In this document: in pieces, positions 47,017-55,925 of the stretch | How the letters are laid out: the number at the start of each line of letters is the position of its first letter | Position numbering within the stretch: the first letter of the stretch is position 1 | From: Pseudomonas sp. Os17 | GTDB taxonomy: Bacteria; Pseudomonadota; Gammaproteobacteria; Pseudomonadales; Pseudomonadaceae | Direction: 5' to 3' | Assembly (NCBI RefSeq): GCF_001547895.1 | Contig: NZ_AP014627.1 | Location: forward strand, 61,001-125,000 | Length of the DNA: 64,000 nt | Position numbers and translations under genes: made by a program | Notes under the pieces: generated by a model | The model's database searches: none | Seen by the model: the letters and a program-made list of their open reading frames with translations, nothing else | Told to the model about the DNA's origin: nothing

Positions 47017-47041
47017 AAAAAGGGGCTCGAAAGCCCCTTGT
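47017..47041 (-). terminator. terminator of the terC gene
   Basis: The stem AAGGGGCT/AGCCCCTT with a four-base loop is followed on the minus strand by a T tract. It lies 20 bases beyond the terC stop. Confidence 0.85.
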
Positions 47042-47060
47042 TCCTGACGCGTATTCGCGG

Positions 47061-47828
47061 TTATTGACCGGGAACGTCCTTGCGCAGTTTCACCGGATCC
47101 TGCTGTTTTTTCTTCTTCGCGATGGCGGTGCGCATCTTGATGTTGATGGCTTCCACCGCCAGGGAGAAGGCCATGGCGAAGTAGACGTAGCCTTTTGGCA
47201 CGTGCACGTCGAAGGCCTCGGCGATCAGAACCGTACCCACCACCAGCAGGAACGACAGCGCGAGCATCTTCAGCGACGGGTGCTTGTCGATGAACTCGCT
47301 GATGGTCCCGGCGGCCAGCATCATCACCAGCACCGCGACAATGATCGCCGCCACCATCACCGGTACGTGGGAGACCATGCCCACCGCGGTGATCACCGAG
47401 TCCAGGGAGAAGACGATGTCGATGATCGCGATCTGGATGATGGTGTAGAAGAAGTTGCCGCCCTTGCCTTTGGGCTCATCCAGGGTTTCGTCCTCGCCTT
47501 CCAGGGCGTGGTACATCTCCTGGGAGCTTTTCCACAGCAGGAACAGGCCGCCGAAGAACAGGATCAGGTCACGCCCGGAAATGCCTTGGCCGAAGACCAC
47601 GAACAGGTCGGCCGTGAGGCGCATGACCCAGGTGATCGACAGCAGCAACAGAATGCGCGTGACCATGGCCAGCGCCAGGCCGAAGATCCGGGTGCGCGGC
47701 TGCATGTGCTTGGGCATGCGGCTGACCAGGATCGAGATCATGATGATGTTGTCGATGCCCAGGACGATTTCCAGGGCGGTCAGGGTGAAGAAGGCAACCC
47801 AGATTTCCGGGTTGGTCAGCCATTCCAT
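47061..47828 (-). CDS. TerC family integral membrane protein
   Basis: This 255-aa protein has seven helices and the TerC signatures GIDNIIMI (near residue 25) and the second acidic IIQIAIIDIVFSLDSVITAVGM. TerC proteins are linked to tellurite resistance and to manganese export, often loading metal onto exported enzymes. The C-terminal end is basic (KKKKQQDPVKLRKD). There is no room upstream for a manganese riboswitch. It follows the CitMHS gene. Confidence 0.88.
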   Translation of the reverse strand: MEWLTNPEIWVAFFTLTALEIVLGIDNIIMISILVSRMPKHMQPRTRIFGLALAMVTRILLLLSITWVMRLTADLFVVFGQGISGRDLILFFGGLFLLWKSSQEMYHALEGEDETLDEPKGKGGNFFYTIIQIAIIDIVFSLDSVITAVGMVSHVPVMVAAIIVAVLVMMLAAGTISEFIDKHPSLKMLALSFLLVVGTVLIAEAFDVHVPKGYVYFAMAFSLAVEAINIKMRTAIAKKKKQQDPVKLRKDVPGQ

Positions 47829-47851
47829 GTGTAGTCCTTTGCGCGAGTGTT

Positions 47852-47880
47852 ATGGCCCGGGCCGTGACGCCGGCCCGGGC
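47852..47880. terminator. possible terminator between CitMHS and terC genes
   Basis: A GC stem GGCCCGGGCC/GGCCCGGGC lies between the two genes. It lacks a T tract, so it may only be an mRNA-stabilising hairpin. Confidence 0.4.
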
Positions 47881-47895
47881 GGGGAATCATTGCCT

Positions 47896-49203
47896 TTAAA
47901 GCGTGCTGAACAGCGGAAAGATCCCCATCAGCAAAGCGGCGAACATTATGCACAGGCAGACCAGCACTGCCCACTTGAGGGTGAAGCGTTGATGGTCGCC
48001 AAACTCGATGCCGGCCAGGGCCACCAGCAGGTAGGTCGAGGGTACCAGCGGGCTGAGCAGGTGCACCGGTTGGCCGACGATTGACGCCCGGGCCATTTCC
48101 ACCGCGGTGATGCCGTAGTGGCTGGCGGCTTCGGCCAGCACCGGCAGCACGCCGTAGTAGAAGGCATCGTTGGACATGAAGAAGGTGAACGGCATGCTCA
48201 CCAGCGCGGTAATCACCGCGAGGTACGGCCCCAGGGCGTCCGGGATCACCGCCAGCAGGCTCTTGGACATGGCGTCGACCATGCCGGTGCCCGACAGGAT
48301 GCCGGTGAAGATGCCCGCCGCGAAGATCAGCCCGACCACCGCCAGCACGCTGCCGGCGTGGGCCGCGACCCGGTCCTTCTGCTGCTGCAGGCAGGGGTAG
48401 TTGACGATCATGGCGATGCTGAAGGCCACCATGAACAGCACCGGCAGCGGCAACAGGCCGGCGATCAGCGCGCACATCAGGGCGAAGGTCAGGGCGCCGT
48501 TGAACCAGATCAGCTTCGGCCGGCGCGCATCCGGGTACTGCGACACGCTGATTTCGCTGTGGTCGATCTCGTCGCCCGCCAGGTGCAGTTCGCCCAGGCG
48601 CGCCCGCTCACGCTTGCCGTACAGGTAGGCGATCAGCAGGATCGCCACCACGCCGGCGAGCATCGCCGGGATCATGGGCACGAAGATGTCCGAGGGGTCC
48701 ACGTGCAGGGCGCTGGCGGCCCGAGCGGTGGGGCCGCCCCAGGGAGTCATGTTCATCACGCCGCCGGCGAGAATGATCAGCCCGGCCATGATCCGCGGGC
48801 TCATGCCGATGCGGCTGTACAGCGGCAGCATGGCGGCCACGCAGATCATGTAGGTGGTGGCGCCGTCACCGTCCAGGGACACCACCAGGGCCAGCACCGC
48901 TGTACCCACCGAAACCTTCAGCGGGTCGCCCTTGACCAGCTTGAGGATCTTGCGCACCGCCGGGTCGAACAGCCCGGAGTCGATCATCAGGGCGAAATAC
49001 AGAATGGCGAACATCAGCATCACGCCGGTGGGCGCCAGCTTGGTGATGCCTTCGAGCATCATCGGGCCGATTTTCGGCGCGAAACCGCCGAACAGGGCGA
49101 ACAAAATAGGCACGATGATCAGCGCGATCAGCGCCGACAGGCGCTTGGTCATGATCAGGAACATGAACGTGATGACCATGGCAAAGCCAAGGAAAGTCAG
49201 CAT
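47896..49203 (-). CDS. CitMHS family citrate-metal:proton symporter
   Basis: This 435-aa transporter imports citrate bound to a divalent metal such as magnesium. About 12 helices are predicted. Family motifs include SLDGDGATTYMICVAAMLPLY and NMTPWGGPTARAASAL. A central loop (YGKRERARLGELHLAGDEID) is cytoplasmic. The 319 bases upstream hold its promoter and possibly an AACAACAACAA run (49333-49343, minus strand) typical of Crc/Hfq sites; I see no gene there. Confidence 0.92.
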   Translation of the reverse strand: MLTFLGFAMVITFMFLIMTKRLSALIALIIVPILFALFGGFAPKIGPMMLEGITKLAPTGVMLMFAILYFALMIDSGLFDPAVRKILKLVKGDPLKVSVGTAVLALVVSLDGDGATTYMICVAAMLPLYSRIGMSPRIMAGLIILAGGVMNMTPWGGPTARAASALHVDPSDIFVPMIPAMLAGVVAILLIAYLYGKRERARLGELHLAGDEIDHSEISVSQYPDARRPKLIWFNGALTFALMCALIAGLLPLPVLFMVAFSIAMIVNYPCLQQQKDRVAAHAGSVLAVVGLIFAAGIFTGILSGTGMVDAMSKSLLAVIPDALGPYLAVITALVSMPFTFFMSNDAFYYGVLPVLAEAASHYGITAVEMARASIVGQPVHLLSPLVPSTYLLVALAGIEFGDHQRFTLKWAVLVCLCIMFAALLMGIFPLFSTL

Positions 49204-49522
49204 GGGAATACTCCAGGCGTAGCGCGGCTAGGGAATGGCGAACCGGGTGGGATCAGCGCAGAACGGCAAGCACGAGGCGTACGGGAGGAGTTGTAGCGAA
49301 CAGGCGGGTACGAGCGGACATCAGAATCACCATTGTTGTTGTTAATAGGGCCGGGAGCGCGAGAAACGCCCGCTGTGGCCAACCGGTCTGTTGCCGGTAG
49401 TGGAGGCGATGCTAATCGGGGAAGCTTTCAGCCAGCTTTCGCCGTTGAAAGGAAAGGCTGGATGTTCCGCCAGGCGACCAGTGGCATACAGTAACGGGCA
49501 TTGGCCCACAGGAGGGATGCAC

Positions 49523-49924
49523 ATGAGTGAGTTGCACACCGGAGGCTGCCACTGCGGGCGGCTGCGCTACCAGTTCAGCGGGCCGCTGCGGGATATCGCC
49601 CACTGTCATTGCTCGATCTGCCGCCGGACCAGTGGCGGCCTGGTGACCACCTGGATCACCCTGCCCGCCTCGGCTTTCACCTGGCTGGAGGGGGTTCCCG
49701 CCCGCTACGACTCTTCTGCAAGTTGCGCGCGCTATTTCTGCGGCAACTGTGGGGCTCACCTGGCGTTGGTCACCCACCTGAGCCCGGACAGCATTGATGT
49801 CACCATCGCCACCCTGGACCACCCGGAGCTGGCGCCGGCGGACCGGCACATCTGGACCGACAGCCGCCTGCCCTGGCTGCACCTGGACCAGCACCTGCCG
49901 CAAGAGTCGCAAGAAACCCTGTAG
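49523..49924 (+). CDS. GFA family (CENP-V/GFA domain) zinc protein
   Basis: This 133-aa protein has the zinc-binding cysteines of the GFA fold: GCHCG, HCHCSICRRTSG and FCGNCGAHL. The family includes glutathione-dependent formaldehyde-activating enzyme, but most members have unknown substrates. GGAGGG six bases before ATG 49523 decides the start; an ATG at 49517 is too close to the ribosome site. It is a single gene between divergent and convergent neighbours. Confidence 0.9.
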   Translation: MSELHTGGCHCGRLRYQFSGPLRDIAHCHCSICRRTSGGLVTTWITLPASAFTWLEGVPARYDSSASCARYFCGNCGAHLALVTHLSPDSIDVTIATLDHPELAPADRHIWTDSRLPWLHLDQHLPQESQETL

Positions 49925-50025
49925 GCCCTGCCGCAGGCGCGCAGCGTTAGCGCGGTTCTCAAGGCCGCCGATGGCTTGGCAGGAAGCTTCCAGGCCGGAG
50001 CCTTGGGCCCTTTCGCCGCCGGTGG

Positions 50026-51987
50026 CTACGGCAGTTCCAGCCCGCCCGCCGCCTTGTGCAGAGCCCGCAGATGCTCGCCCACCTGCTTCAGGTTGGCCTC
50101 GTTGGCGGCAATCTCAGCGGCCCGCTCCGGCTCCAGCAGGGCTCGCACTTCCTTGTCCAGTTCACCGGTCAAGGATTGCAGCTGCTTTTGCCGCTCGCTG
50201 CTTTCGGACTCCAGGCGTTGCCATTCACCAGGTTGTGGCAAGCCATAGCCGCTGCTGCCCAGCAGTTCCGCCGGGCGGCTGAGGAAGCCGCTGTTGGCGA
50301 GAATTTCCTGCAAGGTCTTGTTGGCCTTTTCCATGCCGCCGTTCTTCAGCTCGCGAGCGCCCAGGTAGCGCTGCTTGACCTCGTCCTGGGCCAGCAGCAG
50401 TTGCCGGCGATAGCTGGCCTGCTCCAGCAGCAGCAAGGCAGCGCTGGTGCGCAAGTCGGCCTGGTCGAACCAGCGCCGGCGCTCCTCGGCGTTCAGCGAC
50501 AGCCAGTCTTCGACACTGGCCTGCTTGATCGGCAAGTGCTTCCTGATCACCTCGAACATCGCCTGATAGCGGTCGCGGAAGGAGTCGAAGCGATAGCCCA
50601 GGCGCAGTGCCTCGCGTGGGTCGTCGAGCACGCTGGTGTCCGCCAGTCCCCTGCCCTTGAGCACTTCCAGCAGGCCGTTGGGCATGATGCTGTCGAGGCC
50701 GATCAGTTGCTTGTTGTTGCTGCCGCTGCGCAGCAGCTTGAGGCTTTCCACCGCGCAGTTGTTGGACAGGAAGTAATAGTTGCCGTCGTAGCTCCAGTGC
50801 ATTTCCGCGGCGTGCTCCACCACCTCCTCGATCTCGCTGCGCGACAGTTTCAAGGGCACCGAGGCCAGGCTGCGCAGTTCGGTCTTGGTGTATTCGTCGA
50901 TGACTTGCGACAGCGGCAGGACAAACAGTCGCGACGGGTATTTGCCCACCAGGCCGTCCCAGCTGGACAGCTGCACATCGCCGACAAAAGCGCGGTAGGA
51001 CAGCACCAGGTGCTGGTCCAGGTCGAGGCGGCAATCCGGCCCACGGGGACGGCCCGGGGCGCAGATCACCAGGCGCAGCATGCTGTGGCCCCAGCGACTG
51101 ACCCAGTTCTGGTTGGCTTCGGCCAGCAGATAGTCCACGGCGTAGACCCGTTCCGGGTCCACCTTGCCCAGCGGCGTCTTGGCGAAGTCGTTGCCGGCGT
51201 TGAGAAAGGCGAAGGACTGGGCGCAGTGGTCCTTGGCGGCCGGGGCCCAGCCGAAATGTTCCTGGTAGTAGCGGTACAGCGCCGGGCGGCGGCAGGCGTA
51301 GCTCGGGTCGAGGAGGAAGTACTCCATGTTCACCGCGACGAATTCCTTCGGGTTGGTGATCTCGTAGAGGTCCGGGCTGCGGGCGATCTGGCGGTTGTGC
51401 TGTTCCCGTTCTCCGCGACGCCCGACATATTGCGGCCAGCCGGCCAGGTCCAGCAGGCGCGGGTCATCGCTGAGGGTGAAGCGCCGGTCGTTCTGGCCGC
51501 GGCACTCATCCGGCAGGCCGATCGGACCGGAGGTGCTGTTCTTGCGGGTACAGCGCTGGATCAGGCTGCGTTCGGCACTGGGCCATAGACGCGCGCGATC
51601 GTAAATGTGGGTCAGTTCGTGGAGCACCGTGGCAAGCATTTCCCGGCGCACGGTGCCGTGGGGGCGGCTGGTCTTCTGGGTAGCGGCGGAGCCGTCGGTC
51701 AGGCTTGGCAAGAGGGCGCGATTGAGGTCCAGTGCCGATACCAGGGATGCCTCGCCATAGGCGTTGTCGGGCATCTGGTCGGTCCAGCCGACGTCGATGG
51801 TGCGGTCCAGTTGCTGGATGAAGCGCGGCGGCAGTGCCTGCATCGCTTCATCCAGCAGCGCCTGGCTGGCGTGTTGTTGCGCGGGGCTCAAGCCATCGGT
51901 CTTGAGGCGCAATTGCAGGTCGGCCTGGGCGGTGCCGCAGAGCAGCGCCAGGGTCCCGGCCAGCAGCCAGGCGAGGACGGGTTTCAC
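50026..51987 (-). CDS. DUF4105 periplasmic protein
   Basis: This 653-aa protein has a signal peptide (about 1-22, ending AQA). A possible metal site HELTHIYDRAR (HExxH) lies near residue 128, and a DUF4105 core at about 280-480 includes NQNWVSRWGHSMLRLVI and NNCAVESLKLLR. The Cys and His in the latter suit a papain-like NlpC-type fold. The C-terminal 150 residues are coiled. The GTG start shares bases with the stop of the third DUF2388 gene (GTGA). Confidence 0.82.
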   Translation of the reverse strand: MKPVLAWLLAGTLALLCGTAQADLQLRLKTDGLSPAQQHASQALLDEAMQALPPRFIQQLDRTIDVGWTDQMPDNAYGEASLVSALDLNRALLPSLTDGSAATQKTSRPHGTVRREMLATVLHELTHIYDRARLWPSAERSLIQRCTRKNSTSGPIGLPDECRGQNDRRFTLSDDPRLLDLAGWPQYVGRRGEREQHNRQIARSPDLYEITNPKEFVAVNMEYFLLDPSYACRRPALYRYYQEHFGWAPAAKDHCAQSFAFLNAGNDFAKTPLGKVDPERVYAVDYLLAEANQNWVSRWGHSMLRLVICAPGRPRGPDCRLDLDQHLVLSYRAFVGDVQLSSWDGLVGKYPSRLFVLPLSQVIDEYTKTELRSLASVPLKLSRSEIEEVVEHAAEMHWSYDGNYYFLSNNCAVESLKLLRSGSNNKQLIGLDSIMPNGLLEVLKGRGLADTSVLDDPREALRLGYRFDSFRDRYQAMFEVIRKHLPIKQASVEDWLSLNAEERRRWFDQADLRTSAALLLLEQASYRRQLLLAQDEVKQRYLGARELKNGGMEKANKTLQEILANSGFLSRPAELLGSSGYGLPQPGEWQRLESESSERQKQLQSLTGELDKEVRALLEPERAAEIAANEANLKQVGEHLRALHKAAGGLELP

Positions 51988-52304
51988 AGAGCGAGGATGG
52001 CTTCGGCGAGGACCTGATCGCTGGCGTCGCGGGCTTCCGGCAACTGGGTGCGCAGGGCCGTGAACGCCGCTTCCAATTGGGCGCCACGGATATCGCCATT
52101 GCTGGCGACGAAGCTGGCGGCATCGTCATGGGCTTCACGCACGACTTTGGAGTCGCGGATCGACGTGGTGGTGTCCGAGGTGAAATCGATCGTGCGGCCA
52201 GAGGCACGGACGATGATGTTACTGGTGGCCACCAGGGTGTGTGCCTGGGCCACGTCGGCCAACAACAGCAGGCCAAGGGTGGCGGCAATCAGCGGGCTAC
52301 GCAT
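51984..52304 (-). CDS. DUF2388 exported protein, copy 3
   Basis: This 106-aa protein has a signal peptide ending AQA (about residue 21) and the DUF2388 core DSKVVREAHDDAASFVASNGDIRGAQLEAAF. The aspartates and FVA-S-DG-IRG-LE pattern recur in both neighbours. It should be periplasmic and has no known activity. Its stop overlaps the DUF4105 start, so the two are translationally coupled. Confidence 0.88.
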   Translation of the reverse strand: MRSPLIAATLGLLLLADVAQAHTLVATSNIIVRASGRTIDFTSDTTTSIRDSKVVREAHDDAASFVASNGDIRGAQLEAAFTALRTQLPEARDASDQVLAEAILAL

Positions 52305-52331
52305 GGAACGACTCCGGAATAACAGGGGTGA

Positions 52332-52640
52332 CTATTGGACGAGAATTGCCTGCGCCAGTTCAAGGTCGCTGGCATGAAGTTTTGCCCGGTGGTGCCGCAG
52401 ATAGCTCAGGGCGGACTCCAGGCGCGCGCCACGCAGTTGGCCGTCGGTTGCCACGAAGGCGGCGGCGTCGTCTTGGGCGGCGAGCAGCAGTTTATGGTCG
52501 AAGGGCGCCGAGGTCACCTGGCTTGTGGCGTAAACGGTGACGACCGAGCTTTGGGTGGTCAGGTCGAATGCCTGCACCGAGCCGGCCCAACAGACGGCGA
52601 TGAATACTGGAGCAAAAAGCGAAATTCGGAACAAACCCAT
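52332..52640 (-). CDS. DUF2388 exported protein, copy 2
   Basis: This 102-aa paralogue has a hydrophobic signal (about 1-25) and the core KLLLAAQDDAAAFVATDGQLRGARLESALSY. It is the most diverged of the three in its first half (TSQVTSAPFDHK replaces the usual DKxVR run). It lies between the other copies on one strand. Confidence 0.87.
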   Translation of the reverse strand: MGLFRISLFAPVFIAVCWAGSVQAFDLTTQSSVVTVYATSQVTSAPFDHKLLLAAQDDAAAFVATDGQLRGARLESALSYLRHHRAKLHASDLELAQAILVQ

Positions 52641-52740
52641 GAGTCTCGACAGCTGAAAAACAGCGCCAAGGCTAGCGCAATGGTCCGGACAGGGCCAGCG
52701 CAGAGGGTTTCAGGTGCGTAGGCGCACCTGAAATCTTCGT

Positions 52741-53058
52741 TCAGATCGCCAGGATGGCCTGGGCCAGCTGGGCGTCAGTGGCCTGCAGTTGGGGGACCTG
52801 TTGGCGAATGTGGTTGAAGGCGCTTTCCAGTTTCACTCCACGAATGGCGCCGTCGGTGGCGACGAAGCTGGCGGCGTCATCCCGAGCGGCACGTACGATC
52901 TTGTTGTCGCGCAGGGAGGAGGTGGCGTCGGAGGTGGCGTCGGTGGTGGCCTTGAGCGCGCCGACGATGGCGTCGGTGGTCACGATCAGGCTGGTGGCGT
53001 TGGCATTGGCGGCCAGGGTCAGCAATGCGGCAGCGCCGAGCAGGCGAAGACGGGACAT
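52741..53058 (-). CDS. DUF2388 exported protein, copy 1
   Basis: This 105-aa paralogue is first in the array. Its signal ends near ANANA (about residue 20), and the core reads DNKIVRAARDDAASFVATDGAIRGVKLESAF. GGAGTTCC lies before the ATG. It has its own upstream region, so all four genes to 50026 may form one operon. A long hairpin with arms TTTCAGGTGCG/CGCACCTGAAA (52708-52733) lies after it and may lower readthrough to the next copies. Confidence 0.88.
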   Translation of the reverse strand: MSRLRLLGAAALLTLAANANATSLIVTTDAIVGALKATTDATSDATSSLRDNKIVRAARDDAASFVATDGAIRGVKLESAFNHIRQQVPQLQATDAQLAQAILAI

Positions 53059-53225
53059 GGGGAACTCCTGTGAATGGACAGACAGATTAAGGGCGCTGAG
53101 TGAGACGCCGGGCAGCCACTGCGAGGTGCTGTGTCTGATTGTTCTGACGCAGCTTAGGTAAAAATCGCTACGTCGCTGCAGATATTAGGCTGAGCTGTTG
53201 CGTTCGCACAGCGTGGTGTCGGGCG

Positions 53226-53435
53226 TTAGCGCCAAAAGGGCTTGTGCAGTTCTGCTGCCCTGTCGCCATGGCTGATGCCGCTGTCCGACAGTTGTCGTTC
53301 GTCCATCTGTGCCAGCAACCGGCGGGTGCGGGCCCGCTCCATCATGCTGGCGAGGGCCGTGATCCAGCGCTTGAAGGCTGTGCTGCATGAGGTGGCCGGA
53401 AGGTCGGTGTCGGGTTTGCCGGAGCATGAGTCCAT
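53226..53435 (-). CDS. DUF1127 mini-protein, first of two
   Basis: This 69-aa protein ends with the DUF1127 pattern RTRRLLAQMDERQLSDSGISHGDRAAELHKPFWR. Family members are small Arg-rich proteins, some of which bind RNA or affect phosphate and nitrogen metabolism. The N-terminal third is Cys- and Ser-rich and unlike its neighbour. AAGGAG lies just upstream. The gap above it carries CTGTAC motifs shared with the second DUF1127 gene. Confidence 0.75.
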   Translation of the reverse strand: MDSCSGKPDTDLPATSCSTAFKRWITALASMMERARTRRLLAQMDERQLSDSGISHGDRAAELHKPFWR

Positions 53436-53624
53436 GGTGCTTTCCTCCTTGAGCAGCCGAGCGATGGGCTTGCTGCAGCGTCATGGTGCGACGGTTGGAG
53501 GGCAGTCATACAGATACACCAGGGCAAAATTGTACTGGTTAATTGTTATGTTTGATAAAACTGTACCTATCGCAATCAACTTGGCTGTATTTGTGTTGCG
53601 AACCATTTTTTCCAGGCCAGAACG

Positions 53625-53660
53625 ACAAGACCCGTCGCGGTTTCCCGCGACGGGTCTTGT
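53625..53660. terminator. strong terminator between the DUF1127 genes
   Basis: A perfect 16-bp stem (53625-53640 with 53645-53660; core GACCCGTCGCGG) has a TTTC loop. It lies 58 bases after the second DUF1127 stop on its strand and should end that transcript. Confidence 0.8.
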
Positions 53661-53717
53661 GTGTGCAATTCGGGGTGCTGGCGGTGGACCCGGTGGGTCA
53701 GAGCCAGCGACGCTGAG

Positions 53718-53933
53718 TTAGCGCCAGAACGGCTTGCTCAGCTCTTCGTAGCGTTGTGCTTCGCTTATCCCGGCATCGGCCAGCAGACGCGAATCCAGGC
53801 GAGCCAGTTGGTGGCGGCTGGAGATGCGGCGCTGCCACAGCATCAGGTTGGCGATAACGCGCAGAGGCAGGGAAGCCTGGGTTTTTGCAGCTTTGTCTTC
53901 GAAGAACAGTTCGGAACTGAGTGTACGTTCCAT
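53718..53933 (-). CDS. DUF1127 mini-protein, second of two
   Basis: This 71-aa protein ends HQLARLDSRLLADAGISEAQRYEELSKPFWR, the DUF1127 pattern, after an acidic start (ERTLSSELFFED). I use ATG 53933, nine bases after AAGG; the ATG at 53942 lies directly on the ribosome site and is unlikely. The long upstream gap to 54252 carries repeated CTGTA half-sites, so expression is probably tightly controlled. Confidence 0.82.
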   Translation of the reverse strand: MERTLSSELFFEDKAAKTQASLPLRVIANLMLWQRRISSRHQLARLDSRLLADAGISEAQRYEELSKPFWR

Positions 53934-54010
53934 GGTTGACATCCTTCCGCTTGTGGCGGGATCAGGTAGTGGTTTAACTGGTGCCCATGATCCTCTTCCG
54001 GTGCAAGACT

Positions 54011-54182
54011 CTGTAGATACAGTTCACCTGTATTGTGAGGGACCAGTTAACTGTTTATAGGGGCTGTACTGTTCCGAAAAGGCGCAACTGTACCTGTCAG
54101 CACCTTTTTGGTGCATTTGTGCGCTTTTGAGTGATGAGGTGGCGGTTTTAGGCGGGGAAAATACCGGTACAGCAGTACAGTT
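54011..54182. promoter_or_regulatory. array of CTGTA half-sites upstream of the DUF1127 gene
   Basis: The 319-base gap 53934-54252 has a perfect dyad CTGTA-GA-TACAG (54011-54022), CTGTACTGTTCC (54064-54075), AACTGTACC (54086-54094) and the inverted pair GGTACAG (54166-54172) and GTACAGTT (54175-54182). AACTGTACC also occurs at 53559-53567 before the other DUF1127 gene. Similar GTACAG sites are seen with GntR/MocR regulators, but no such regulator is in the window. Confidence 0.5.
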
Positions 54183-54252
54183 TTTGACGATCATTGGCGG
54201 GTGGTCGGCCAGCTGACGAAACGGTGTTTGCGTCAGCTGCCAACTGTATCAA

Positions 54253-55746
54253 TCACTCGGCGAGCATTTTCCCGGTTTCTTCCAGGTTGATGTGCCAGCT
54301 CAGGGCATCGCGCAGGATGTGTGGCGTGTGGCCGCCCAGGGCGCAGGCCTTGGTGAAGTAGTCGTTCAACGCTTCGCGGTAGGACGGATGCACGCAGTTG
54401 TCGATGATCACCCGGGCCCGTTCACGTGGCGCCAGGCCGCGCAGGTCGGCCAGGCCGATCTCGGTGACCAGGATGTCGACGTCATGCTCGGTGTGGTCCA
54501 CGTGGCTGACCATCGGCACCACGCTGGAAATCGCCCCGCCCTTGGCAATCGACTTGGTGACGAAGATCGCCAGGTGCGCGTTGCGGGCGAAGTCGCCGGA
54601 GCCGCCGATGCCGTTCATCATCCGCGTGCCGCAGACGTGGGTGGAGTTGACGTTGCCGTAGATGTCGAACTCCAGCGCGGTGTTGATGCCAATGATGCCC
54701 AGGCGGCGCACCACTTCCGGATGGTTGGAGATCTCTTGTGGGCGCAGCACCAGCTTGTCCTTGTAGCGCTCCAGGTTGCCGAACACATCGGCGTTGCGCC
54801 GGCTCGACAGGGTGATGGAGCTGCCGGAGGCGAAGCTCAGCTTGCCGGCGTCGATCAGGTCGAAGGTCGAGTCCTGCAGCACTTCGGAGTACATGGTCAG
54901 GTTCTCGAACGGCGACTCGATCAGGCCGCACATCACCGCGTTGGCAATGTTGCCGATACCGGCCTGCAGCGGGCCGAGCTTGTTGCTCATGCGCCCGGCA
55001 TCGACTTCCTGCTTGAGGAAGTCGATCAGGTGATTGGCGATGCCCTGGGTTTCGCTATCCGGGGTGGAGACGGTGGATGGCGAGTCGGACTGGTTGGTGA
55101 TGACGATGGCGACGATCTTTTCCGCCGGGATCGGAATCGCCGTGCTGCCGATGCGATCGTCGACCTTCACCAGGGGAATAGGTGTACGGGTCGGACGATA
55201 GGTCGGGATATAGATGTCGTGCAGGCCTTCCAGGTTCGGGTTGTGCGCCAGGTTGATCTCAACGATCACCTGCTTGGCGAAGATCGCGAAACTGGCGGAG
55301 TTGCCCACCGAGGTGGTGGGCACGATATGGCCCTGTTCGGTGATGGCCACGGCCTCGATCACCGCGATGTCCGGCAGCTTGAGCTGCTGGTTGCGCAGCT
55401 GCTCGACGGTTTCCGACAGGTGCTGGTCGATGAACATCACTTCGCCGGCGTTGATCGCCTTGCGCAGGGTGCTGTCGACCTGGAACGGCATGCGCCGGGC
55501 CAGGACCCCGGCCTCGGTGAGTTGCTTGTCCAGGTCGTTGCCCAGGCTGGCGCCGGTCATCAGGCTGATTTTCAGCGGGGTCACCTTGGCCCGTTCGGCC
55601 AGGGCATGGGGCACGGCCTTGGCTTCACCGGCGCGGGTGAAGCCGCTCATGCCGACGGTCATGCCGTCCTCAATCAGAGCGGCAGCGTCGGCGGCGCTCA
55701 TCACCTTATCCAACAACGAAGGCAAGCGGATACGATCACGGTACAT
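54253..55746 (-). CDS. acetyl-CoA hydrolase/transferase family protein
   Basis: This 497-aa enzyme moves or hydrolyses CoA, most likely succinyl-CoA:acetate CoA-transferase as in AarC and PA5445-type proteins. The catalytic glutamate lies in INTALEFDIYGNVNSTHVCGTRMMNG. The N-terminal half starts SLLDKVMSAADAAALIEDGMTVGMSGFT. The GIGGSGDFARNAHLAIF segment forms the CoA pocket. It is a single gene; a stem AGCTGACG/CGTCAGCT (54211-54238) lies just past the stop but has no T tract. Confidence 0.9.
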   Translation of the reverse strand: MYRDRIRLPSLLDKVMSAADAAALIEDGMTVGMSGFTRAGEAKAVPHALAERAKVTPLKISLMTGASLGNDLDKQLTEAGVLARRMPFQVDSTLRKAINAGEVMFIDQHLSETVEQLRNQQLKLPDIAVIEAVAITEQGHIVPTTSVGNSASFAIFAKQVIVEINLAHNPNLEGLHDIYIPTYRPTRTPIPLVKVDDRIGSTAIPIPAEKIVAIVITNQSDSPSTVSTPDSETQGIANHLIDFLKQEVDAGRMSNKLGPLQAGIGNIANAVMCGLIESPFENLTMYSEVLQDSTFDLIDAGKLSFASGSSITLSSRRNADVFGNLERYKDKLVLRPQEISNHPEVVRRLGIIGINTALEFDIYGNVNSTHVCGTRMMNGIGGSGDFARNAHLAIFVTKSIAKGGAISSVVPMVSHVDHTEHDVDILVTEIGLADLRGLAPRERARVIIDNCVHPSYREALNDYFTKACALGGHTPHILRDALSWHINLEETGKMLAE

Positions 55747-55873
55747 GGATTGTTATCTCGGGCAACGGAAGCAAGAAGCGCAGTCTAGTGATTTCAAAAA
55801 AAAACACCGCGCGACAAAGGTCGAATGAAAGGTCCTGATCTAGAGCCTTCTGTCGGCTTCATGAGGTCAATAA

Positions 55874-55904
55874 AAAACCCCAGCCTACTAAAGGCTGAGG
55901 TTTT
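55874..55904 (-). terminator. terminator of the pnt operon
   Basis: Arms AAAACCCCAGCC and GGCTGAGGTTTT pair around a short loop, and the minus strand runs into TTTTTT. It lies 22 bases past the pntB stop. Confidence 0.85.
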
Positions 55905-55925
55905 GGGTATTGCGCTACAGCAGCT

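Noticed and set aside
47829..47895. Manganese riboswitch upstream of terC
   Set aside because: The gap is only 67 bases and holds a simple GC hairpin, too small for a yybP-ykoY element.
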